NCBI GenBank assembly: GCA_905221605.1 | Contig: CAJNDS010002260.1 | Location: 62,001-126,000, forward strand | Origin: Symbiodinium natans | Lineage: Eukaryota; Sar; Dinophyceae; Suessiales; Symbiodiniaceae | Direction: 5' to 3' | Length of the DNA stretch: 64,000 bases | Part shown: positions 54,421 to 64,000 of the stretch, piece by piece | How the letters are laid out: the number at the start of each line of letters is the position of its first letter | Position numbering within the stretch: the first letter of the stretch is position 1 | Program-made: the position numbers and the translations under genes | The notes under the pieces: generated by a model | Databases searched by the model: none | The model's input: only the letters and a program-made list of their open reading frames with translations | Told to the model about the DNA's origin: nothing

Positions 54421-55379
54421 GGACTCAGGAAGTTGACGAAGTCGACTGCGGGATCCTTTCCCCCCAATGAACGCATGGACTTTACAGCTACGAAAAGCAG
54501 CGAAAATCAGTACGCAAGTATGGAAATCCCCAAGGAACGCTGGGGTTCAACATGCCTGAAAACATCATCCAACATGGTTGCTGAAGGCCTCCGCCCGAGC
54601 GAAACGCAAGCAATGCATGGAGTCAAGCCTACCAAAACTTACGAGAAGAGGCGACCATTTCTCTGAACCTACATCGCATCGTATAGCCAACATGGCTTAT
54701 GACATGCATGCATGGAATTGTGGACAGTCCGCCCGAGGGAAACGCAGTTTCGGTCGACTTCCTAGAAAGTTTCCCCGCAGTGATTTGCCTTATCGCAAGA
54801 AAATGGTCAACTTTCCGTGTTGCGTGTAGGGGGTCCTCCTGAGAGCAACTTTGTGGGGTCCTTTGGGGAGCACGGGATATGCACGAGCAGCCCCTTATCC
54901 CAACAACAGTTTCCACCAAAACAAACGGTCCAACGGTCAAGCATGAGGCAAGTCAAGCCAGGACAGCTCGGCGTAAGAGTGTGCGATCATGGCAAGCCTG
55001 GCTCGCATGCAAGAGGCTGAGCGTGCTGCAGTGTATTGCTTTGCCTCCCTGCGCTAAGTCAGGTACTGGCGCATGTCGCATTCGGGTGAGTGCAAGAGGG
55101 CCTCTCTGTGAGGACCACCACGCAGGAAGCAAAGAGTGAAGGCAGCAACAGCCCACATCAAGCATCCCGCCGGCAAGTTCTCTTGGCAAGCGAAGAAGTA
55201 AGGCTCATGTCGAACAGATGCTGATGAGAAAGCCTGCCAGGCCCAAGCCGCAGAGCCATCGAGCAACAAGTCCGAATGTAGTCGGTGCTAAAAAAAACTA
55301 TGGTCCCGTCCTGGGTCGCCTAAAGGCCTAAAGTAGGGCCCGGATTGTAGCAAGAGGTACCCAGTGAGGGGCTATTTAC

Positions 55380-55434
55380 CATGCAGCAAGGTGGCATTCA
55401 AGGCAACACAGGCTGTCCGCAGCGTCATGGCCTC
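55380..55434 (-). CDS. Helical-repeat mini-exon with consensus splice sites
   Basis: Acceptor tcttgcag|G at 55435/55434 and donor G|gtaaat at 55380/55379 bound a 55-nt exon reading EAMTLRTACVALNATLLH. The sequence fits an amphipathic helix as in the 50-52 kb exons, so it is probably part of the same gene. Confidence 0.5.
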
Positions 55435-55887
55435 CTGCAAGAGAAGTGGGAAAGAACCTTGAAAACGGGGTTCTTGCTTGGGAGCTGGAGTTAAGTCGCG
55501 ATAATACGGATACAGTAAGTCATGTTGTAACCTTTCTGATGGTACCCTAATTCCTTGACTAGAACCAAGAAAGGACCAGAAGGACAGCTGAGGCCCCGAC
55601 CTTGCCAGTTGAATTCGACCTCACATCGAAGACTTCGGAGTCTATTCGGGTACTTCCCCAACAGTGCTGTGTCCCGAATAAGTACTGTGTCCCGAATATG
55701 CCCCGAAAAGTGCCATAATCCTTCTGATGGAACCCCCATGGTACCCTGCTTTTGGGGACCAACCCCCCAACAGTTAGATGCCCGCAGGTGCCGTCTTGCC
55801 ATCTGAGCGCCGGGCTCGATCAGCTGGTGGCCTAGCCTGACGAAAACGCTCTGGAAGCTCGGCCTTCGGACACCTTCGCCCTCGAAG

Positions 55888-55966
55888 GGAGGTTCATATG
55901 GTACTTAGCCAATGAGAACGGTACGAATTACCCCAATGATAACACCCCACTATAGGGTACCCTGAA
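55888..55966. repeat. Imperfect inverted repeat GGAGGTTCA...TGAACCTCC
   Basis: Arms GGAGGTTCATATGGTAC and GGTACCCTGAACCTCC frame about 45 bp, including TTACCCCAATGATAACACCC. It may be another short palindromic element; it lies downstream of the PARG-like gene. Confidence 0.5.
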
Positions 55967-56019
55967 CCTCCAAGTAGGAATGCCCCCCAAGTCTGAGGTC
56001 AGTGGAACTTGAAAACCCG

Positions 56020-56020
<1 letters not shown>

Positions 56021-56074
<54 letters not shown>
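56021..56074. repeat. (CA)n microsatellite at the 3' end of the PARG-like gene
   Basis: 27 CA units, 20 bp beyond the stop codon on the minus strand, so probably in the 3' UTR. Confidence 0.97.
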
Positions 56075-56076
<2 letters not shown>

Positions 56077-56093
56077 TTTTGACTCCGACTGGG

Positions 56094-57743
56094 TTAGGAC
56101 GTCCGGCAACCAGCTGCTGCTTCCACTTTCCTGGCCTGCTCCAGCTGTGTGAGAAGTCCTGCCTTGGCTGCAGCCAAATCCGACTCACGCTCCTCCAGCT
56201 CCTGGAGCTGCGCCTCGACCACAGCCCTCTGGTCTTGAATTGCCAGAGCCTGATGCCGGAGGGAATCCAGTTGCTCCCTGACCGTCTGCTCAGCTACGAG
56301 GCTTGACAGAGACGTCTGCAGAGTCTCGAGAGACTTGATGTGCTTCTCGGAGGCATCCCCTACGGCGCTCTTCAGAGACCGGAAGCGCGCTTCCCGGAGC
56401 TCTTCGTTCGACCGCTTGCCACCGTCGGTTCCAGCACCATGGCTACTGAAGTTGCCATGGCTGCCATGGTCCGATAGGCTGTCCAAGGCGGCAGGCCGCC
56501 GTGAACGGCCCAGCGGAACCTCCGGCTCGTCGAGCTGCGTTGGCGGCTCCGACAGATCGAGAATGGTGTCAGAATCCCCCGGCTCTTGGGCAAACATCAG
56601 CTCATCCTGATTCCAGGACCTCTGCTCCGGCAAGTCGACGGCGTTCCTTCGCTCTCGCGTGCGGGCACCGAGCGACTCCAGCGGCTCCGGCTCGGAAAAC
56701 GTGGCTGTAGCTCCCCGTTGGAGGCTCGAGCATGCGACTAGGAAATCGTCATCCCCAAAGAAGTGGACCTCGGCAAAGGCTGTGAAAAAGCGAGCTTGGA
56801 ACACTTCGGCGAAGGCCTTTCCGACCGCGCTGGGATCGTTGAGATACCTTCCGCAGCCCATCGCAGGAACCACCAGCGTACGGGAACGGATGGCTACAGC
56901 CAGCTCCAGGGCCGCTGCAACCTTGGCGTAGAGCTGCCGCTGGTACTCCTCCGTCGACTCCGGGGCGTCACAGGGCTCGTCCGGAAGATCTTGATTGCAG
57001 TTCGGCATCGCCACGCTGATCACGGCAGATAAAACCAGGGGACCCTCCAGAAACGGGAAGCCATCTTCGGGGCCGGCCCGGAAGACCTCCACGTTCGGGC
57101 TGAGGACGGCGCCGTACTCCGGTATATGCACTTCCCAGGAGGTCTTGCCATTGATAGGCCTGGCATTCATCGGGGCTGTCACGCCATGCTCAGAGGCCAT
57201 TTTGCTCGCACGACGGAGAGACATCTGCAGGGTGGATTGCGTGCAAAGCATCTCTTCTAACTCGAATGCAGAACCCTCTGTAAAGTTTCCACCGACTTTA
57301 TAGGGACTGCCTGCACTGAGTAGGGTCACCGAACGATCTGCCGCCAGGCCCAAGAGTATCTCCGTCAAAGAACTTTCATCGAACTCATGATAAATGAACT
57401 CCGTCTCGAACGTCTGCTCCGGCTGAGTCGTGCCATCGACATTGAGGACAACATGAGTACCCTCCAGCGTCTGCGGCAAGTTTACCAGAGGTATGTCCGC
57501 TTCATTGAACAGGTATCTGCCAAGACGACATGTCGCGGCAGTCATTTTCGCAGCTTCAAGGCGCATGAATCGCAGCTCCTCATCTCTTTGTGGATCTCCA
57601 GTGTCAAACTCAATCCAGTCGTAGCTGTCATCGATTGGGTCCAGAGCACCATCGTTGCCAGAAAATGCAGAACCAATGATGAACACTTCGCTTATCTCCT
57701 CTTCTCCAGGCACAGTTCCTTTGGAACTGATCTCGGCAGTCAT
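56094..57743 (-). CDS. Bacterial-type poly(ADP-ribose) glycohydrolase domain with C-terminal coiled coil
   Basis: PARG removes ADP-ribose polymers. Counting from an upstream in-frame ATG at 57767, the N-terminal half follows the microbial-type PARG family (TIGR02452/DUF2263): YKVGGNFTEGSAFELEEMLC at 156-175 aligns with the ADP-ribose signature GGG-x(6-8)-QEE and the following LCRSSTL block (here LCTQSTL); VLSPNVEVFR at 221-230 is the YSPxVxVFR block; VAMPNCN at 252-258 is the (A)APN block; and AMGCGRYLNDPSAVGKAF at 302-319 is the GAxGCGxFxNDPxxVA block. The first Gly of GGG is Val and the Gln of QEE is Leu, while both Glu are kept. Residues 350-460 are low complexity; about 470-545 form a coiled coil (LEERESDLAAAKAGLLTQLE). 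I prefer the ATG at 57743 because an acceptor ttcag ends one base before it, leaving 549 residues. No introns are needed, unlike neighbouring genes. Confidence 0.85.
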   Translation of the reverse strand: MTAEISSKGTVPGEEEISEVFIIGSAFSGNDGALDPIDDSYDWIEFDTGDPQRDEELRFMRLEAAKMTAATCRLGRYLFNEADIPLVNLPQTLEGTHVVLNVDGTTQPEQTFETEFIYHEFDESSLTEILLGLAADRSVTLLSAGSPYKVGGNFTEGSAFELEEMLCTQSTLQMSLRRASKMASEHGVTAPMNARPINGKTSWEVHIPEYGAVLSPNVEVFRAGPEDGFPFLEGPLVLSAVISVAMPNCNQDLPDEPCDAPESTEEYQRQLYAKVAAALELAVAIRSRTLVVPAMGCGRYLNDPSAVGKAFAEVFQARFFTAFAEVHFFGDDDFLVACSSLQRGATATFSEPEPLESLGARTRERRNAVDLPEQRSWNQDELMFAQEPGDSDTILDLSEPPTQLDEPEVPLGRSRRPAALDSLSDHGSHGNFSSHGAGTDGGKRSNEELREARFRSLKSAVGDASEKHIKSLETLQTSLSSLVAEQTVREQLDSLRHQALAIQDQRAVVEAQLQELEERESDLAAAKAGLLTQLEQARKVEAAAGCRTS

Positions 57744-57744
57744 G

Positions 57745-57754
57745 CTGAAAGCCG
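57745..57754 (-). promoter_or_regulatory. Acceptor directly before PARG-like ATG (possible trans-splice site)
   Basis: The minus strand reads ...ggctttcag|C ATG. A 3' splice site one base before the first sensible ATG fits either a coding-start exon or a dinoflagellate spliced-leader acceptor. Unlike the internal acceptors in the window it is followed by C rather than G. Confidence 0.4.
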
Positions 57755-57784
57755 TCAAAAGAAGCAAGGTTGTTCAGCTTAAGC

Positions 57785-58130
57785 TAGGTGGGGTCAGGTT
57801 AGAGTAACGCACTCCATCAGGGCTGGGATTGCTCAATGCTGCCATTATACAACTTCAATCGCTTTCTGTGCAAGGGGTCACCACAGAAACACCAAATCAG
57901 GTTAAGACTCAAGACTCAAGGTTCAAAGCAGCTGGAGCCAGCAAGCAAAAGCTGCACGCCGAAAACGAAGGAAGCAAACAAAAAATAGAAGCCTAGCTTT
58001 CGGGGACTGCCTGTTGAACAGCTCCACGTGCCCACTCTTCTGCGCGTCCGACAGCTTCGAGAAAGCCTCGGAGTGCACGGAGCGATGCTAGGTTCACCGA
58101 AGTCATCCCAAATGCGTCAACACACGGCGT
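57785..58130. other. Upstream region of the PARG-like gene
   Basis: No exon recognised. Contains AAGACTCAAGACTCAAGGTTC, a small direct repeat. If genes here are transcribed in long one-strand units, no promoter is expected. Confidence 0.35.
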
Positions 58131-58134
58131 CTCC

Positions 58135-58193
58135 TAAACCCTAAACCCTAAACCCTAAACCCGAAACCCGAAACCCAAACCCTGAACCCTAAC
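58135..58193 (-). repeat. CCCTAAA array with CCCGAAA variants
   Basis: Four perfect heptamers followed by CCCGAAA, CCCAAAC and CCCTGAA. Confidence 0.9.
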
Positions 58194-58309
58194 AGCAGTT
58201 CCGAGGAGCATTGGCCAAGTTGCTCAGCTCGCCGGCTCCAAGCCTCGTGTTCTGTATTCTAACATACTTGCGGTTGCGTGATGCTACGTGCATCTACACA
58301 TATACCGAT

Positions 58310-58415
58310 ATGAACCACACACACACACAACATAAAACACATAACATATAACATATAACATATAACATATCACATACCACATATCGCATATCACATATAA
58401 CACATAACATATAAC
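58310..58415. repeat. (CA)n and ACATATAACAT tract
   Basis: Simple sequence of CACACA and 7-12 bp ACATATAAC units downstream of a helical exon. Confidence 0.9.
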
Positions 58416-58439
58416 CTTTACTTGAAACAAGGTCAGAGG

Positions 58440-58540
58440 AGAAGGCTTTGAAACTGCACGCAGCACAGCCCCGAACTGAATCAAGGACACGCCGTCCAGC
58501 AGCCTCTTCTCGATGTCCTCTTGGATGGGAGCAGCACAAC
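58440..58540 (-). CDS. Helical-repeat exon (FASTK/RAP/OPR-like style)
   Basis: Reads EDIEKRLLDGVSLIQFGAVL then RAVSK. The pattern LxxxxSLxQFxxVLRAxSK is characteristic of the helix-pair repeats of FASTK-like/RAP proteins. Acceptor probably ccaag|A near 58530; borders not fixed. Confidence 0.5.
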
Positions 58541-58619
58541 GCGGCCAAGTTGCGCACAATTGTGTGAGGGTGTGTGCGCGTGTGCGTACTGAGAGAAAGC
58601 CGGAGCTGGTCCTGAAACA

Positions 58620-58847
58620 GACGCTTGTCCGCTTGCTGCGGGCTTTGTGCCTTCAGCCGAGCAGAGAACAGCTCTGTGCAAGTCATAGTCCCAGCGTCCA
58701 AGCACGGCGCATAGGCGTGCGCAACCAGGCACAAGTCGGAAGCTGCAATTGCAGCGTCCCCTCCTCTGAGGTGGTCTTGACACGAAGCTTGCAAGCGGTC
58801 ATCAAAGCGAGAGCTGGCCTTCTTGAGCTCGCAGGCGACGGCGCAGC
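58620..58847 (-). CDS. Helical-repeat exon (FASTK/RAP/OPR-like style)
   Basis: After acceptor ctag|G at 58848/58847: CAVACELKKASSRFDDRLQA, LRGGDAAIAASDLCLVAHAY, then LFSARLKAQSPQQAD. The DLCLVAHAYA helix matches the repeat consensus DLxxVxxAFA of organellar RNA-binding helical proteins. Belongs with the exon at 58540 and probably those at 60.4-62.6 kb. Confidence 0.55.
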
Positions 58848-60419
58848 CTAGATACAAAAGCACACCGCATTCTGAGAGCTATTTGTTTGCACCTTCCTTC
58901 GCACACACTCGACCACCGACAAGCCACTCTCAGCCCAGACGGTAATTTCAGAACTCTGGCTAAGATGAGGGCAACTAACACGCAGAGCTCCCCCGCTGCG
59001 GAAAAAAACGAGAGCTAGCCAACACAGCGGACAAGCTCTTAAAATCGACAGGTGCCGAGAAAAGCAGCTGAGGACAATAAGCCGGCTTAGCATGCTGAGC
59101 CTATTTTAAAACCAAACAATCAGCTAGTGTCGTTCATATGTGAGGGACTTGTGCGTGCAGGAGAGGAAACGAAGTTTCTGGTTGTTCTGCAGCCCTGTTG
59201 AAGTAGTTGACGTAGGCCGAGCTGCTCATTGAACAGCCCATCAGCATTCAAGTCTACTACGTCTACTAAGCCAAAGACTCCGCTTGCAGCCCCGACAGCA
59301 GCTTCCATGCTGAACCTTGCTGGCCGGTGTCTCACGAAGCCAGCAATGCACTTCACGCTCCGGGGACTGGACCAGATGCGCCGCCAGGAGCATGCGCAAG
59401 ATCTCGGAGCTACTTTTTCAATCAAGGTTCACAATCTGGTAAGCTCTCGAAACCATGATCCCTGCCGCAGGTAAGACGGTACCCAAAAAAGGGCATGACA
59501 CAGAGAGAGCCCATGTGCATCGTACCAACACTGGGGACGATGCTGCTACTGTGATGCACCAATCGGCATAAGACCCGGCTGGAAAGATCAGAAGAACCTG
59601 TCAGTCGGCACTGCTAGTCAGCTGGCTATCGCACTGACAGCATGAACAACTCCGCCGAAGGCCCCCACATTGCAAGGCTCTTGTGCACAACTTTGCCAAA
59701 TTGTCTGCGGATACCTTGCCTTGCTCGTCCCATTCACATTCTCGCGACAAGTGAAGTTGAGGCAGCACAATGGAAAAGCGGCGCCAAGCTGCCAAGGTCG
59801 AAGTGCTGGGCAGCAGCAAAGCCTGCTAACAAAGCCTGGAACAGGTTCCAGCATCGTTTGTGTGATATGCAAAGAGCAACAGTGTCATTCGGCTCCAGGC
59901 ATATTCAGGAAACGAGGCCTGGCAAAAGGGCTACAAGCTGATGCAAATGACCTCGCATGTCCTTATCTTCAATATGTTTTCAAAGGCCTTCTTTGCAGAA
60001 CTTTTTCTGGACTTCTCCTGACATTGTTTCATGTCTGGCAGAAGTCGTAATTGTTACAGATAAGAGCGTTGCACAGGCCTCGGTGACTGCTGCACTCCTC
60101 AGATGCTGCATCTCTTGCGAACCAAAGCTGGCAAAAACAAATCAGCTCCCAGCTGACGATGCCTTCGCCCATGAGAAGTAACCCGTGCCTGCACACAAGG
60201 CAGAACAAGATAAGCAAGACATCACATGTGAGGGAACCATTTCGCTTCACTGGCTGCCTGGGCGACTGTGGCCAGCGTATCCGAGGAATGCCCAGGCGTC
60301 GATCGTTCCACAGGAACAGCTGGCATTGCGGCGAGGGCTGCCAAGCTCTTCAGCAGCTCTGGAATCAGGGCTGGGTCCCGCCGGTAGTCGGCCTGCGAAA
60401 GGAACCAAAAAACTGGTCA

Positions 60420-60644
60420 GGTGCTATAACTGCTCTTTATCAAGCCAACGCTTGCAGCCTTCGAGAAGCAAGACAGTGTCAAGCCAATGTCGCTCGGAGT
60501 CATCCGAGGCCTCAGACCACAGAGTGGTGGGATGTGCCCGGCACGATCAGTGAAGCTTGGAAGCTTGGATTCGGGCATGTCGTTCCTTGCAGCTTCTGCG
60601 AAGGTGTCCCAAAGCATTGGATCCCAGCGCTTCTCCACACAGGC
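60420..60644 (-). CDS. Helical-repeat exons (two) around 60.5 kb
   Basis: From acceptor gcag|G at 60645/60644 the frame reads ACVEKRWDPMLWDTFAEAAR then NDMPESKLPSF; after a possible short intron it continues LRPRMTPSDIGLTLSCFSKA. The segment TPSDIGLTLSCFSKA is a textbook helix of the RAP/FASTK-like repeats (x-P-x-DIxxxLxxFxK). Exact inner borders are not fixed. Confidence 0.5.
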
Positions 60645-60924
60645 CTGCATATTCTTGTGCAAAGAACTGTGCTGCCCGTGAGTTGCGCAAATAAGAGCGC
60701 GACGCCCACCTTGAGCATCGTGCGGATCAAAGTTGTGGAAGTATCCTGCCGATGGCGCCGCAGGATCTTGCCGATAGGGCCTGTCAGACAGTGGCACATG
60801 TCTAGAGGCTTCGCAGGCGAAGAATCCTGAAGGACATTGTTATAGACTTATAGATTCATGCCTCGTGCAGCACCAACAAGCTGCCCTCGCTCTGCCTCAC
60901 CTCCATACTGAGATATTGAGTTCC

Positions 60925-61058
60925 TCCTGGTGTATTGGTAAGTTCCCTGGTCTCAGACAGTCTCAGATCCACACGCTCATGGAAAGCATTGACTAGGTCA
61001 AACGGAACTTGGTCAAGAATCTCCAGGTGTCGCAGCCTGAACGTCGCCACCATATTGC
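60925..61058 (-). CDS. Helical-repeat exon around 61.0 kb
   Basis: Reads SNMVATFRLRHLEILDQVPF then DLVNAFHERVDLRLSE. Helical with repeated DLVxAF; conserved character stops near 60935. Probably another exon of the 58.4-62.6 kb gene. Confidence 0.4.
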
Positions 61059-62479
61059 TGGGAGCCACAAGAATGCAAACTACATCGTGCTGAGCCTTTC
61101 CCCGCGTGTGCGAGGCAGCTGCAACAGACCGACAGGAGCATGGGCCTGTCGGCATTCTGCAATGAAGGGCCCCAGCACCGCACACGTTGTGCACAACACT
61201 TGTACCTTGGCCCACTCCGTTCGAGGATCATTGGCCTCCGATCCCGAGGCGAAACCTCGTCGCCACACCAAGTGAGAACGAGGCGGTTTTGCTGCTTGTT
61301 TCAAAAACAACTTGCAACTACAGCACGCGCATACGTGACGTAAACTATTGCAGCGACTCGGTAGAAGGAAACAGACTTGCTTCATGCAGAAATCCTCACC
61401 GGTTGATCTCCTCGAACGCCCAGAACATACAAAGAACTCATGTGCCCTCGGGCAGCGGCAGCGAGTGGTGATCGTCCACGCCTCAAAGTTTACGTTCGAA
61501 AATTGCACTGATGCATCACACAAAAGCTAGCGAGGATCTGACTCTTCTCTTGACGATCGCCCGTGTTGTAACGAGCATCCTTTCTTGCAGACCTCAGTCA
61601 AGATATGGATAGGGTTCCGTGAGGTATGCAAAGCCGCCAGTGTCTCAGTTACGGTGCTTGTTGCATGCAAGGAGCATGCTGGCCAGTGCAGAGCAGCTCA
61701 TGGCCCAAAGGTATCACAGCACACGCGCAGCGAAGAACCGTCATATAACAAGTCAGCCATGTGTCTACAGTTTGGGCGGAACAAAAGACTGCGAAGCCCG
61801 TCTGCGTGCTTTGAAACATGGACTTGGGGCTTCAAAGTTGGAGCAGAAACGGCCATTTCAAAACCACATGACAGACTGGCGGATTGACACCCTACGCAGC
61901 CAAGCATTGAGAGGGCGCGCCTGTGTGCTGCCAGCTTGAAGGCATAGATCGAGGATGGAACTGCCATGCCAGCTGAAGGCTGTGGGAAACAGGCACTCTT
62001 AAAACAACAAAACAAGTGTGTAATTCTTAAGGCTGCTGAATTTTCGTGACAACTGTAGGCGCACACGTCCGAATAGTCCGGGCTGTACCGGAAACGTAAA
62101 TCCTGCCGAAACACCGATGGCTACACATTGGGCGGGGCATTGCTAGCAGCCAGGAGCTATTTCACAGATCAACATCTCTTGCTGCTGTCCTCCAATCTTG
62201 CAACATCGATGCACGAGCTGGATGTGAAGCACATTTTGACCTGCACCAGTCTTGTCTACGGTATCTTAAATGGCATCAAACTTTGATTAAACTTTGCCAA
62301 TGACACTGCCTGCATTCCTCCCACTCGCAGGGCCGGAGGCCAACGTTGCGCCTGGCGATAGCTCTATCTGCACAGAACTTCTACCATGATATGCAAAGCC
62401 GGACCTCTTTTTCGAACTGCTGTGGAGGCCTACCATACAGACCACAACCGATGAGAACGCCCTTCTCACAAAAACAACG

Positions 62480-62575
62480 CTGGGTCCCGATCACACTGAA
62501 CACTTCGGCCATGAAAGGGTCCAACCTCAAAATGTGTCGGCATCTTGTAAGCAGTTGCTGCTGTTGCAAGCTCTC
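62480..62575 (-). CDS. Helical-repeat exon around 62.5 kb
   Basis: Reads SLQQQQLLTRCRHILRLDPF then MAEVFSVIGTQ, ending at a possible GC donor (ccca|gcgttg). Short and uncertain at its left border. Confidence 0.35.
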
Positions 62576-62599
62576 AACCATGTGATGCTCTACTCAATG

Positions 62600-64000
62600 C
62601 TTGAGCTAAACACACGCTGCCCAGCACCCAGGCACAAACAGCCAGCGCCTCGGAGAAAAACTCAAACAAAACTTTGTGTACCAGCACCAACTCGTGCCTG
62701 ATCTTCGACGAACGCTGCTTCCACAACACAGTAATTGTGAGGGTCACCTCCGTCGGTCAACATGGATGAAAAATGAAAGCACGTGAATTCTTGAACGGGG
62801 CAAGCCTCGAGAGATCAGCTCCGACTCGCTGCATTTTTGTTGAACCTCTGCAGAAGCCGCAGCCGCAGCCGTCAAAGATGCCCTTGCCTGACAACGAACT
62901 GAACTCCAGCCACAGCACATCCGTCTAACTTTGAAACTCTTACATCTGTGTGCGAGATCATCCCATTGCAAAGGTCAGCTCTGGCATCTTTGTTTCGGAC
63001 AGGCGCACGAAGGCTGCATAACATGCCCCGTTGTACCCCTAAATACCATGTTAACAGAACACACGAAATACACAAACAGCCAACCCGGCACGTGTTCGAT
63101 TACTGATTACATGCATTTGGATGTCGCTCTGGAGACGGTTGAGTCAAATCCAAACAAGTGCTTCAAACGTTTGCGAACAACTAGTCAAACAAATCACATA
63201 GGAACAGCTGCATGAATATGTTCAACCGGGCTTGAACCAGCCAATGGCGAGAAAACGGTTTCTCTACTGTAGCGTGCTCGGTTTGTCGGACCTAGCCGAT
63301 TCCAAAACCTACGAAATGGTTTGGCATGATCCGAAAAGCAGTATCACGACTCTAAAAACTGGTCTAAAGTGACCGTCAGTACTGACAGCTATCATCGCAA
63401 AATTGATTTGGTTGAAACAATTCACCATATAGCATGCCTGAGCGGAACGCAAACCAGACAGAGATGAGCTCGCCTAGATCCATCCTGTGCCCTTGTTTTT
63501 TTGAACAGTAAGTTTCTGCTTCTCTTTCCTTGACCAGCACAACGTCACACAATATATGTAAATCACATTGACTCAATCGACTCCATCTTCACATGTTAAC
63601 TTGCACTGTTTTTGCGAACGCAGACGGGTGAAAGTCCGGGATGCAGCCGACGGTCCCCCCAATTGGGGTACACCAACGCATGCCAACGCATGGCATCGTG
63701 AAGGATCACCTCCACCACCTTTCCCGTCGGCTACGTGATGCCTGACTAATCTGGGTCAACTCTCCGGAACAGATGTTGGTACCTTTCGAAACTCAATGGA
63801 GAGGCATCATCGTCAAGATCACTTGCCAAAGTGAGAGAAGACTGGGCACTCTCAAAGAGGATCCTTCGAGTGGAAAAGGGAACCCCCCGCCAGAGGGTTC
63901 CAAGTTTGCCCATGCGTGAGAGCTGCGTGGGCGTTGCAGAAAGAGTCATCTACCCGAAAACACGATAGCGCCCCTCCATTGGCCTGTCCCAACTCGAGCT
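62600..64000. other. Right edge, little visible
   Basis: A minus-strand segment LASDLDDDASPLSFERYQHL at about 63835-63770 looks coding and could be an upstream exon. Otherwise no feature is supportable. Confidence 0.3.

Noticed and set aside
59229-59290. EF-hand loop in VDVVDLNADGLFNEQL on the minus strand
   Set aside because: Position 12 of the loop is Leu instead of Glu and no second hand is present.

Overview
The window is eukaryotic nuclear DNA, most likely from a dinoflagellate. Arrays of the (TTTAGGG)n telomere heptamer are scattered internally about every 2 kb in both orientations. Genes are broken into short exons. Introns that can be fixed from protein conservation have GC, GA or GT at the 5' end, and nearly every inferred exon starts with G after the acceptor AG (AG|G). 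Microsatellites are abundant, and almost all coding signal lies on one strand (minus). GC or GA donors and AG|G acceptors are published features of Symbiodiniaceae genomes, so the assignment to dinoflagellates rests on several independent signs. The species is not determinable from the window.

Layout, left to right. 0-4.5 kb: telomere-like arrays, an AT-rich island, a palindromic element and one SEC23 exon. 4.6-5.9 kb: an intact secreted TSP1 protein ORF. 8.1-10 kb: a 323-bp tandem satellite. 16.7-20.5 kb: exons of SEC23, the inner COPII coat GTPase-activating subunit, recognisable in protein order. 21.7-30.4 kb: a tandemly duplicated, unrecognised multi-exon gene heavily invaded by CA, poly-C and telomere-like DNA. 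30.7-31.5 kb: an ORF for a single-pass membrane protein with two internal beta repeats. 32.7-38 kb: exon-like pieces of further genes, including a Thr-rich mucin/Ala-rich ORF and a Cys-rich exon. 38-45 kb: mostly non-coding, with three copies of a new palindromic (MITE-like) element in all of 39-45 kb. 45.3-46.5 kb: a fibronectin III plus PAN-like extracellular gene. 49.6-55.4 kb and 58.4-62.6 kb: exons rich in short alpha-helical repeats (FASTK/RAP/OPR-like in style). 56.1-57.8 kb: an intact ORF for a bacterial-type poly(ADP-ribose) glycohydrolase domain with a C-terminal coiled coil.

The most interesting material is in the non-coding fraction. It includes a family of ~100-160 bp palindromic elements with GGGGTTTCCGAAA-type inverted ends (at least five copies), a second palindrome family with two copies, and a ~1.05 kb insertion bracketed by inverted telomere-like arrays that is absent from the paralogous copy of the same duplicated segment. 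That insertion suggests the internal telomere repeats arrive as part of, or as the edges of, inserted DNA. No rRNA, tRNA, CRISPR or prokaryotic operon was found. Because this is intron-rich DNA read without transcript data, exon borders are firm only where a conserved protein family fixes them.
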